NCBI GenBank assembly: GCA_963844325.1 | Contig: CAWJNV010000002.1 | Location: 4,774,001 to 4,838,000 of the forward strand | Reading direction: 5' to 3' | Source: CADCTQ01 sp963844325 | GTDB taxonomy: Bacteria > Bacteroidota > Bacteroidia > Cytophagales > 172606-1 | Length of the DNA: 64,000 nt | Shown: piece by piece, positions 34,648 through 43,000 of the stretch | Layout of the letters: each line of letters starts with the position of its first letter | How positions within the stretch are numbered: position 1 is the first letter of the stretch | Notes under the pieces: generated by a model | Told to the model about the DNA's origin: nothing | What the model saw: the letters and a program-made list of their open reading frames with translations, nothing else | Database searches by the model: none | Program-made: the position numbers and the translations under genes

Positions 34648-35697
34648 ATGTTCAAATCCAGAACCTTGCTTGCCGGCGTCCTCGTGTTCTTCTCGGTGAT
34701 GCTGGCTACCTTTTCCTTCTACTTTTACCAGATTGCCCAGGCACCCAACCTGCAGGTAGACAAAGAGGATACGTACCTGCTGATTCCCACCGGGGCGGGC
34801 TACAATACGGTGGTGGATTCGCTCAAACACAAGAAAATCCTGCACGACGAACTTTCGTTCAGCTTCCTCTCCAAGCTCCTCAAGTACCAGGAAGCCGTGA
34901 AGCCCGGCCGCTACAAGATCAGGAAAAACATGAACAACCGGGAGGCCATCCTGATGCTGCGGGCCGGCCGGCAGACGCCCGTGCGGCTCACCTTCAACAA
35001 TATCCGCCTGAAAGAAGAACTCCCCGGGCGGCTCTCCCGGAACCTGGAAGCTGACTCCACCAAGCTCAAGGCCCTGCTCACCGACCCGGCCGTGGTCGCC
35101 AAGTACGGCTTCGACACCACCACCATTACGTGCATGTTCCTGCCCAACACCTACGAACTGTACTGGAACACCTCGTCGGACGAACTGCTCGACCGGATGC
35201 ACAAGGAATACGAGAAATTCTGGACCGACAAGCGCAAGGAGCAGGCCAAGGCCATTGGCTTTACGCCGGTGCAGGTTTCCATCCTGGCGTCCATCGTGGA
35301 GGCCGAGCAGGGCCGGTGGGCCGACGAACGGCCGCGCCTCGCGGGGGTGTACATCAACCGCATGACTTCCAAGGAGACGGACTATAAACTACAGGCCGAC
35401 CCCACGCTGGTGTTCGCCCACAAGGACTTCTCCATGCGCCGGGTGCTCAACGTGCACAAGCAGTCCGACTCGCCCTACAACACCTACAAGTACCGCGGTC
35501 TGCCGCCGGGGCCCATCAACCTCCCCTCCCCCGCTTCCATCGACGCCGTGCTCAATTACGAAAAGAACAACTACCTGTACTTCTGCGCCAAAGCCGACTT
35601 TTCGGGCTACCATGCCTTTGCCGTAACCTACGACGAACACCTCAAAAACGCCCGCCTTTACCAGGCCGCGCTCAATGCGAAGAAGATCATGAAATAG
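34648..35697 (+). CDS. mltG: endolytic murein transglycosylase MltG
   Basis: 349 aa. One N-terminal transmembrane helix (LLAGVLVFFSVMLATFSFYFY), a LysM-like region (YNTVVDSLKHKKIL, VKPGRYKI), then the YceG catalytic domain with the glutamate in ILASIVEAEQGRWADERPRLAGVYINRM and QADPTLVFAH, YNTYKYRGLPPGPINLPS. Cleaves nascent glycan strands next to the inner membrane and so limits strand length. A consensus -7 element precedes it; a perfect 32-bp palindrome follows. Confidence 0.94.
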   Translation: MFKSRTLLAGVLVFFSVMLATFSFYFYQIAQAPNLQVDKEDTYLLIPTGAGYNTVVDSLKHKKILHDELSFSFLSKLLKYQEAVKPGRYKIRKNMNNREAILMLRAGRQTPVRLTFNNIRLKEELPGRLSRNLEADSTKLKALLTDPAVVAKYGFDTTTITCMFLPNTYELYWNTSSDELLDRMHKEYEKFWTDKRKEQAKAIGFTPVQVSILASIVEAEQGRWADERPRLAGVYINRMTSKETDYKLQADPTLVFAHKDFSMRRVLNVHKQSDSPYNTYKYRGLPPGPINLPSPASIDAVLNYEKNNYLYFCAKADFSGYHAFAVTYDEHLKNARLYQAALNAKKIMK

Positions 35698-35701
35698 AAG
35701 A

Positions 35702-35806
35702 AGTTTGAGGGTTAGGGAGTTGGGGAGTTTGAGAGTGAAGTAACTGGTTAAATGACGCTCAAACTCCCCAACTCCCTAACCCTCAAACTCCCTAACTCCC
35801 AAACTC
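35702..35806. repeat. octamer-word palindrome after mltG
   Basis: Arms 35702-35733 and 35758-35789 are perfect 32-bp reverse complements around a 24-nt loop. Register of 8: AGTTTGAG, GGTTAGGG, AGTTGGGG, AGTTTGAG. Two further words follow before the next start codon. Same vocabulary as 8841-9030. Confidence 0.93.
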
Positions 35807-35809
35807 CTA

Positions 35810-36217
35810 ATGTTCACCCACCACGTGCAGATCAGGGTTACTTACGCCGATACGGACCAGATGGGGTACGTGTACTACGGCAACTACGCCCGGTACTACG
35901 AGATCGGGCGGGTGGAGGCATTGCGGAGCCTGGGGTTTAGCTATAAAGAAATGGAAGCGTCGGGCATCATGATGCCCGTGTACGAAAACGCGTCGCGGTA
36001 CTTGCAGCCGGCCCTCTACGACGACCTGCTCACGGTGAAGGTGCTGGTGCAACAACCACCCTCCGCCCGCATGGTATTTGCCTACGAGATTTACAACGAA
36101 GGGGGCACGTTGCTGCACACGGGATTGACCACCTTGGTATTCCTCAACCGCCAGACCAACAAGCCCTGCCGGGCGCCGGGGGCGTTGCTCGAACGTTTAA
36201 AACCGTTTTTCGCCTGA
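35810..36217 (+). CDS. acyl-CoA thioesterase (YbgC-like, 4HBT fold)
   Basis: 135 aa, single hot-dog domain. VTYADTDQMGYVYYGNYARYYEIGRVEAL contains the catalytic Asp in the DxxGxVYYxNY signature of 4-hydroxybenzoyl-CoA thioesterase/YbgC proteins. Hydrolyses a short-chain or aromatic acyl-CoA. It lies 7 nt before the YihY gene, likely one transcript; both are next to cell-envelope genes. Confidence 0.9.
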   Translation: MFTHHVQIRVTYADTDQMGYVYYGNYARYYEIGRVEALRSLGFSYKEMEASGIMMPVYENASRYLQPALYDDLLTVKVLVQQPPSARMVFAYEIYNEGGTLLHTGLTTLVFLNRQTNKPCRAPGALLERLKPFFA

Positions 36218-36224
36218 CCCCGTG

Positions 36225-37175
36225 ATGCGCCGCCCCATCCAACGACGCCTCGCGGGTACGGGTTGGTACCGCCACCTGCGAAAAAGGCTGGGCCGGTGGT
36301 ACGAGGCCAAAAAACGGACGTACCTGGGGCTGTTGCTGCAAATTCTCATCCGCAAGTTCCGGAGCGACGAGATTGCCCCCCGGGCCAACGCCGTAGCCTT
36401 CAACCTGACCCTGTCGGTGTTTCCGGCCGTCATCTTCCTGTTCACCCTGATTCCCTACATTCCCATTCCGCAGCTCGACACCCGCATCATGGTGTTTCTG
36501 GGGCAGGTGCTGCCCGCGGGTATTTACGCCGAGATTGCCACCACCATCTACGACATCGTGAGCCGGCCGCGGGGCAACCTCTTGTCGCTGGGCTTCCTGT
36601 TTGCGCTGTTTGCCGCCACCAACGGCATGATGGCGATCATGGACGCCTTTAACCGCAGCTACCGCACCCGCGAACGGCGGAGTTTCGTGCGGACGCGGCT
36701 GGTGGCTACGGCCCTTACGGTCATGCTGGTGCTGGTGCTCTTCCTGGCGGTGGTGCTGCTGATCGTGGGCAACGTGGTACTCGAATGGATCACGGCGCAC
36801 GACGTGTACAACCTGCTCAACGACCAGGTGTCGGTGGCGCTGATTTCGCTGTTGCAGTACGCGGTGGTGTTTTTCGTGTTCTTTACGGGTCTTTCCACGA
36901 TCTACTACGTGGCCCCGGCCATTCACGAACGTTGGAACTTCTTCTCCATCGGCGCGGTGGTGGCGGCCGTGCTGTGCATTGGGGTGACGCACGCCTTTTC
37001 GTATTACATCACCAACTTTGCCTCCTACAACAAGCTGTACGGCTCCATCGGCACGTTCATCGGCCTGATGATCTGGTTTTTGCTGCTCTCCTTCATCATC
37101 CTGGCGGGCTTTGAAGTGAACGTGAGCATCGACGAGGCGCGGCGGCAGCGGGCAAAAGATGCGGCGGCCCCCTAA
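36225..37175 (+). CDS. YihY/BrkB family inner-membrane protein
   Basis: 316 aa from MRRPIQRRL (GTG directly before the ATG is an alternative). Six hydrophobic helices. Conserved family blocks: RANAVAFNLTLSVFPAVIFLF at the first helix, FALFAATNGMMAIMDAFNRSY, and YNKLYGSIGTFIGLMIWFLLLSFIILAGFEVN near the C-terminus. Once annotated as RNase BN, now regarded as a transporter-like membrane protein of unknown substrate. Follows the thioesterase directly. Confidence 0.9.
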   Translation: MRRPIQRRLAGTGWYRHLRKRLGRWYEAKKRTYLGLLLQILIRKFRSDEIAPRANAVAFNLTLSVFPAVIFLFTLIPYIPIPQLDTRIMVFLGQVLPAGIYAEIATTIYDIVSRPRGNLLSLGFLFALFAATNGMMAIMDAFNRSYRTRERRSFVRTRLVATALTVMLVLVLFLAVVLLIVGNVVLEWITAHDVYNLLNDQVSVALISLLQYAVVFFVFFTGLSTIYYVAPAIHERWNFFSIGAVVAAVLCIGVTHAFSYYITNFASYNKLYGSIGTFIGLMIWFLLLSFIILAGFEVNVSIDEARRQRAKDAAAP

Positions 37176-37238
37176 AAATTTGCGCATTTGTCCCCGGCCG
37201 CTAGTGCGGATTGGCGAAAAAAAACTAATTTTGACCCC

Positions 37239-37323
37239 GGAGAGATGGCAGAGCGGTTTAATGCGGCGGTCTTGAAAACCGTTGAGGGTAATACCTCCGG
37301 GGGTTCGAATCCCTCTCTCTCCG
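37239..37323 (+). tRNA. tRNA-Ser (UGA)
   Basis: 85 nt class II tRNA. Acceptor GGAGAGA pairs TCTCTCC with discriminator G at 37323; D arm around GGCAGAGCGGTTTAATGC; anticodon loop CTTGAAA with TGA; variable arm GAGGGTAATACCTC; T loop GGTTCGAATCC. No encoded CCA. It precedes an AT-rich toxin-antitoxin module by about 230 bp. Confidence 0.95.
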
Positions 37324-37328
37324 CCCCC

Positions 37329-37360
37329 AAGCCCCGAATCACCCAGGTTCGGGGCTTTTT
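37329..37360 (+). terminator. intrinsic terminator after tRNA-Ser
   Basis: Stem AGCCCCGAA/TTCGGGGCT around TCACCCAGG, followed by five T residues. Confidence 0.88.
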
Positions 37361-37495
37361 GCGTGATGGGGGAAACCGCAGGGGTAATTTTGACTGCTTC
37401 TCTTTTTCGTTCGCATCTGGTGGTGCTTGCTGCCAATGCGTGCTTAGCACTTGTCCACCAATATCCCGTAGAGTTTCTGCCGGTTGACTGGCGGA

Positions 37496-37532
37496 AAAAC
37501 AATAAAGCCGCTCGGAGCAATCCGGCGGCTTT
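37496..37532 (-). terminator. intrinsic terminator of the split hip operon
   Basis: Minus strand stem AAAGCCGC/GCGGCTTT followed by ATTGTTTTTCC, 23 nt after the stop of the last gene. Confidence 0.7.
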
Positions 37533-37554
37533 ACTATCTGATAATATCTGGTGG

Positions 37555-37953
37555 TTAGGCTACTTGTGCTTCTAACAGATAAGGGTTGGCAATCGTCTTC
37601 CTTCCAAACCGCTTAAGTAGGGCGACCTCGTCTCCTTCTGAGATTCGATCATTCTGCATTACCTCCCGGACAGAGGGCTGGCCCAAACCTGGTATTCTAC
37701 TGAGGAAAAAAGGCCAAAGCACCTCGGCTGAATACAATTTGCTTTTATCTGGGAAGTCAACCAATGGCTTGATTCTGTTTTGCGCTTTGAAAGCATCCGT
37801 ATACTTAAAAGTCCATTTGCCATCCTGGAGCGACAACGTTCCTACCATAAGGTCTTTGTAGGATAATTGAAAAATAGCTTCCGAGTCTGGAGAAGGTTTC
37901 ACGGATTTGATACCGATGTGCCTCCTAAATATGTTCCTGAGGTTACCAAGCAT
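37555..37953 (-). CDS. HipA N-terminal subdomain protein (HipS-like)
   Basis: 132 aa, soluble. LMVGTLSLQDGKWTFKYTDAF, PLVDFPDKSKLYSAEVLWPFFLSRIPG and DEVALLKRFGRKTIANP follow the pattern of the HipA N-terminal 'couple' domain, here a stand-alone protein. In HipBST modules the equivalent HipS neutralises the kinase. It is the last gene of three, 18 nt after the kinase gene, and AT-richer than the surroundings. Function as antitoxin is inferred from family knowledge, not shown. Confidence 0.75.
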   Translation of the reverse strand: MLGNLRNIFRRHIGIKSVKPSPDSEAIFQLSYKDLMVGTLSLQDGKWTFKYTDAFKAQNRIKPLVDFPDKSKLYSAEVLWPFFLSRIPGLGQPSVREVMQNDRISEGDEVALLKRFGRKTIANPYLLEAQVA

Positions 37954-37971
37954 AAAATTTCTGTTGATAGG

Positions 37972-38967
37972 TTAGAGGTAGTTCATGATTTGTTCGTGAC
38001 GTCTTACAAGGCATTTTTTTACGACTCTCATCCTGTCAATGCTAACTAAGCCGGTAAACTCTTCATCAAGCATCTGCATTGCAGCGGTGAGTCTTTCTAA
38101 TGAAAACATGTCTTTGATCGCTTGAATGCTTACGCCATATTGGTTTGTCACAATCAACTGAACAAGTTTCAAATGATTAAGGTTCGATTCTTTTTCCCAA
38201 CCAATCTTAGGAGTGGACTTCTTCACGTACTTGTCTATGAACGCATTCAATTCCTTTTCATTGCGTGTCTTTGATACGAGGTATGACTCTCTAACGTTCC
38301 AAAATAATCCTCTGGCTGTATCATAAATGGGCGAAAAGTAAGGTGGATGCTGACTTGTCAGGTGCCTAACTACTCCCCAATTGTAGAAGTGCCGGTCATT
38401 ATTGCCGACCCATGCATCAAATAAAAGCATTTTCACCAATGATTCCAAGATGGACGCTCCTTGTTCGGGGAAGAATGCCATAAGGGCATCCCTGGTTAGT
38501 TGGATGGTAAGCAAATCCCTGGATAACTCATTTAGCTCAATTTGTTCTACAAAATCCTTATCCTGAAGGTATCCCGCATAAATTTCAGCTCCATGTATTA
38601 ACTCTTGATCCTCTTCGAGAAAGTAACGACTTAAAAAGCGTACTTGATTATTGATTCTTAACAACTTGGCTTCAGCCATTCGCAGCCCTAGAACTTCTCC
38701 CAGTCGGTTCAAAAGATATTCAGTGATTGATTCGTTTGGATACCATTTGTGACCCACTTTGGCAATATAACTCACCCACTCACTCCTATTTGCTTTTCTG
38801 CCCTCACCATACTGGTACACCCTGATAAAGCTTTTCGGTGCATCACCAGCAATCGCCTGATCTGGTATTACATAATAGTGATCTGATTTCAGAGTTTCAA
38901 TACAGCCCGGTGGATAAGGTGTGTAGCCTGTACGCTCCTTGATTATTTCCCGTTTTAGCTTTCGCAA
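37972..38967 (-). CDS. HipA/HipT-like serine/threonine kinase toxin
   Basis: 331 aa. The kinase core is visible: ATP lysine candidate K70 in SYIAKVGH, catalytic loop VGNNDRHFYNWG (Asp191, Asn196), metal-binding Asp216 in FSPIYDTARGLF. It lacks the N-terminal subdomain of HipA, which is encoded separately by the next gene. HipA/HipT kinases phosphorylate aminoacyl-tRNA synthetases and arrest growth. No ATG is available; a TTG at 38967 is used here and the true start is uncertain. Confidence 0.78.
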   Translation of the reverse strand: MRKLKREIIKERTGYTPYPPGCIETLKSDHYYVIPDQAIAGDAPKSFIRVYQYGEGRKANRSEWVSYIAKVGHKWYPNESITEYLLNRLGEVLGLRMAEAKLLRINNQVRFLSRYFLEEDQELIHGAEIYAGYLQDKDFVEQIELNELSRDLLTIQLTRDALMAFFPEQGASILESLVKMLLFDAWVGNNDRHFYNWGVVRHLTSQHPPYFSPIYDTARGLFWNVRESYLVSKTRNEKELNAFIDKYVKKSTPKIGWEKESNLNHLKLVQLIVTNQYGVSIQAIKDMFSLERLTAAMQMLDEEFTGLVSIDRMRVVKKCLVRRHEQIMNYL

Positions 38968-39116
38968 TTGCCTTAAAGATTGAAGTATACCTGTACCTGT
39001 TACATTCTTTGCAGTTGCCCTCTATTATTCCTTGCTCATCTTGTTTCAATTCGGTTGAATTCAGTGGCACACCTGTCCAAGCTTATTTTAAACACAAGCG
39101 CCCAGGCCCCCAGCAT

Positions 39117-39374
39117 CTACCTGGTTGAACTTTCCCCGGCCTTGGCCTGCCCCTTTATCCGCTTCAAGGCCGCAGCCAGTTCGTCTAGACTCATCCGCAA
39201 CGCTGGTGCAAGGGCCAACGCATCATCGAAGGTAAAGACAGACTTGTCCACTGTACGTAGGTAGAGTAAACGATTCCGCGTTAAGCCGCTTTTCTCAAGC
39301 ACGTGCGCAAGCGACAAACCAGTTTCTTCAATAAGCTTTCCCACTGGGGTAAGTCTAGCTGCTACTTTGGGCAT
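39117..39374 (-). CDS. XRE-type helix-turn-helix protein (HipB-like)
   Basis: 85 aa. HTH of Cro/CI type: LSLAHVLEKSGLTRNRLLYLRTVDKSVFTFDDALALAPALRMSLDEL, with a basic C-terminus. Likely DNA-binding partner and autorepressor of the hip module. An exact TACCTTTG -7 element lies 26 nt upstream. It is 149 nt before the kinase gene, a wide gap for this type of operon. The wing of HipB is not evident. Confidence 0.72.
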   Translation of the reverse strand: MPKVAARLTPVGKLIEETGLSLAHVLEKSGLTRNRLLYLRTVDKSVFTFDDALALAPALRMSLDELAAALKRIKGQAKAGESSTR

Positions 39375-39399
39375 AGGCTGCGGTATAGTTACAATAACA

Positions 39400-39407
39400 C
39401 AAAGGTA
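39400..39407 (-). promoter_or_regulatory. -7 element of the hip promoter (TACCTTTG)
   Basis: Exact TAnnTTTG match on the minus strand in a strongly AT-rich region; TTG at -33 is not seen. Confidence 0.55.
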
Positions 39408-39599
39408 CGTATTATAACCTTACCATGTTTTTTATGATTAAATGTTAATCATATATGCAGTAGAAACCTTGTTCATGCCAATACTTTTACTTATTTTTAA
39501 ATCATTATGATTAAAAAATAATCGTAGTCGGCCTAGTACTTGCCTGACCATTTCTCAATGCTTCTTTATTCCTATTGTATTACCCTAAAATGTGACCCT

Positions 39600-39878
39600 A
39601 TGCACAACTCAGAACAAACCCCACACCGCTTTAAAACACTGGAATTCATTGAGCAGAACTCCGGACTCAACGTGCTGCCACTGCTCGAACTGGTCGTACA
39701 GGAGACGCCGGAGTACCTGGAGGCCTTTTGCAACCAGACCATTTTTACCGTAGCCGAACTGCTCCGGGAAGACCGGCCTAGCGGCGTTCTGCCCGGCCAC
39801 GTAATGGAAATCATCTTCCAGCTACACACCCTGCGGGAAGCAATGCGCCAAGTACGCGGTGCCCCATCCTGGCCGTAA
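39600..39878 (+). CDS. conserved hypothetical protein
   Basis: 92 aa from MHNSEQTPHRFKTLEFIEQN; the frame continues upstream to 39540 but over AT-rich DNA typical of leader sequence. Helical, with NVLPLLELVVQETPEYLEAFCNQT in the middle. No signal peptide or known motif. A good terminator follows 20 nt after the stop, supporting a real transcript. Function unknown. Confidence 0.6.
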   Translation: MHNSEQTPHRFKTLEFIEQNSGLNVLPLLELVVQETPEYLEAFCNQTIFTVAELLREDRPSGVLPGHVMEIIFQLHTLREAMRQVRGAPSWP

Positions 39879-39898
39879 TGAAGAAAAGTAATGCCGAA

Positions 39899-39930
39899 GC
39901 CCTGCCCTACTGCGGCAGGGTTTTACTTTT
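39899..39930 (+). terminator. intrinsic terminator
   Basis: Stem GCCCTGCC/GGCAGGG around CTACTGC, followed by TTTTACTTTT. Confidence 0.8.
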
Positions 39931-40024
39931 CCCACTCCTGCAAAATTCCGCCCGCCTTTTATGGAAAACCCGCGGGGCGTGAATCAATCCCGCAGCGTTC
40001 CCTTCCCATTCCCGCCGCCTGCCC

Positions 40025-43000
40025 ATGAAGAAATGCGTACTCCTCCTGTTGCTGCTTAGCTGCACCCATGCCTTCTCCCAGTCGCTGGAAACCGGCCGCC
40101 GTTCGAGCCCGTACCGTTACATCTTCCGGATTTCCGATGACGAAGCCCGCACCCTCTACCGCAAGGGCATGGACGAGGTGACCGACGCCCATTTCCGCAC
40201 CCCCGTCGATTCGTTCCCGACCGGCAAGACCTACCCCGGCAAACTCCCCGTGGGGCACTACCTGGTGGCCCACGCCGAAGCCGGCCAGTTGGTGTACGAA
40301 CTCCAGTCAACCAACCGGCTGGGCGTAAAGCTGCTCAACAACCGCCACGACCTCACCGTGCACCTGCACGACTCCCTGGGCCGCAACGTACCCGGGGCCA
40401 GCGTGTACCTGGCCGGCAAAAGGGTGCCGTACCGGCCGCGCATCGGTGGCTACCAGTTGCGCAAGACCAACCGGCGGGGCCTGCTGGCCGTCACGTACCG
40501 GGGCTTTACCTCCTACCATTCCGTCCAAACCAGCTTTAAAGCCACCCGCCTCCGGCGTACCCTCAACCGGGTACTCTACAGCGTGCCCGTCCGGTACACC
40601 TGGCAGCCCTTCCGCGACGCGTACCAGTCCATCCGCCGCGGCTACCCGCAGGGCCTGGTGGAGCGGGTCGTCAACCTGTTCGATTCTTACCGCCGCGAGG
40701 AACGCTTTACGCAAAAACACCGGGGCTTTGTAGCCTTCAACCAGCCCCGCTACCGCCCGGGCGACACCGTGAAGCTCAAAGCCGCCCTTTTTACCCGCAA
40801 GGGCAAGCCCCTCGACCGGCAGGTATCGCTGCGGCTGCAAGGCCCCGACAAATCCACCCGGCTCACGACCCTCAAACCCTACCGGAAAGGCGCCTACGCA
40901 TACCAGTTCGTGCTCCACGACAGCCTCAAACTTTCGCTGGACCGGCATTATTACCTGCACCTGGACAACCCACGGGGCAAGACGTACCTCGAAAACGACT
41001 TCAAATACGAAGACTACGAACTGAAAACCAACACCTTCGCCCTCCGGTCCGCCCAGCCCGAACACCACCACGGCCAGCCGCTGGCGTTGTACCTGAAAGG
41101 CATTGACGAAAACGACCTGAACCTGCTCGACGCCCGCGTGGAACTGACGGTGCTGCCCGGGCCCGTGCTGCACCTGGCGGCCCACCGCGTATTCGTGCCC
41201 GATACGCTCTGGCAGCACAAGCAGGCCCTGGAGCCGGTGGGCGAAACCAAAATCGTGCTCCCCGACAGCCTGTTTCCAAAGACCTCCCTCGCCTACACCG
41301 TGGAGGCCGTTTTTCTCAATGCGGGCAACGAACGGCACACCCGGCAGCTGAGCCTCCGGTACCACTACCGGGCCGACCAGCTCCGGCTCGAACTGAAAAA
41401 CGATTCCCTGCGCGCCGCGTTCCTGTCCGACGGCCAACCCGTGCCCCGGGCGGCCCGCCTGACGGCCTTTGCCGAAACCGGCGACACGCTGTTTACGCAA
41501 ACCGTGCAACTCCCCTTCGCCGGACGGGTGAACCCCTACGTGCACCACTACGAGGCCGCCGCCGACACCCTGACTGCGCACCTGCAACTCGCCGCGGAGG
41601 AGCCGCTGCTGCAATGCAATTCCGACCGCACGGCCGATTCGGTATTCATCCACTTGCAGAATCCCCGGCGCCTCCCCTGCTGGTACACCATTTACCGGGG
41701 CAATACCCGCGTGCAGGCCGGGCACGGCGATTCGCTCCGCTTTGCGGCCCGGGAGCGGAGGGGCCGCCCATATTTCGTGTCGGTGCAGTACGTGTGGCAG
41801 GGCGTAGTGAAGGAGGAAGAATTTGAGGTGCCCTTCGCCAAAAAACAACTCCGCATCCGCGTGGAAGCGCCGGCCGTGGTGTACCCGGGCCAGCAGGCGC
41901 AAATCGACATTGCGGTGACCGACGCGCGGGGCCGGCCCGTTGCGGACGCCGACGTGACGGCCTACGCCTTGACCAAAAAATTCCCCGAAGCCGCCCCGCC
42001 CGCCGTGCCCGACTTTAGCCGGAGCTACCGCAGCCGCAAGCTCTACAATACGTTCCGCTTCAGGGAGGAACGCGAGGAACCGGACCGCGAAGGGGCAACT
42101 GCGCTGGACTACGCGGCGTGGCGCGGCCGGCTGGGCCTCGACAGCCTGGCCTTTTACCAGTTTCTCTACCCCGCGCAGGGCGTGTACCGCTACGAAATGC
42201 CCGTGCCCGACAGCCTCACGCAACTGGCCCCGTTCGTGGTGCAGAACGGCCAGGTTCTGCCCGTCAACCTGCTGTGGGTGGACAAACGCCCCGCGTACAT
42301 CCGCACCGCCGGGCCGGGGGAACGCTACGCCTTTCCGCTCGACAGCGGGTACCACGCCCTGACGCTGCGGACGCCCACCTGCCGCATTGAACTCGACAGC
42401 GTGTACGTGCCCTACGGCAAAAAACTGATCCTCAGCGCCGATACCCGCGTGCCGCACCCGCGCAAAAGGACGGAGGCGGTTTCCGCGACCCTCTCCCGGC
42501 AGGAACTCAACCTGCTCAGCTACTACCTGTTTTCCTACCGGAACAACTTCGGCAACACCTACAGCTACCTCAAGCAGGACAACCGCGTATTTCCCCTCTC
42601 CCCGGCCGCCCCGGTGGGTGCCCTCACCCTCGGCCCCGTGTACCCGCGGGTGACGAAAATGATCCGGAAGGACGGGCTCCAAACGGAGTTCGTGTACGAG
42701 CCGGGCTACGAATACGACTTCGGGCCGGGCCTGCTCAAAATGCGCAGCCTGCGCGAGTACCCCTACAAATTCTTCTCCTTCCCCGACCCGGGCCTCATCC
42801 AGCCCGACTTCCGGGCCCTGGCCTGGACGGAACGGGAAATTGATTCGCTCTGGCGACGGGCTACCCAGGTGCAGGTGTCCACCCGCGAGTATTTCGAAAA
42901 CCCGACCTCCACCGAATACGGCGCCGGCAAGCTGGTGCTCCACCAGGTGCGCTACCCCGGCCGGGAGCTGCGGCCCGTCAAGCGGGTGTTGCTGCTGAAG

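Noticed and set aside
37239..39540. Genomic island bounded by a duplicated tRNA end
   Set aside because: No copy of the tRNA-Ser 3' end and no integrase were found on the far side of the hip module.
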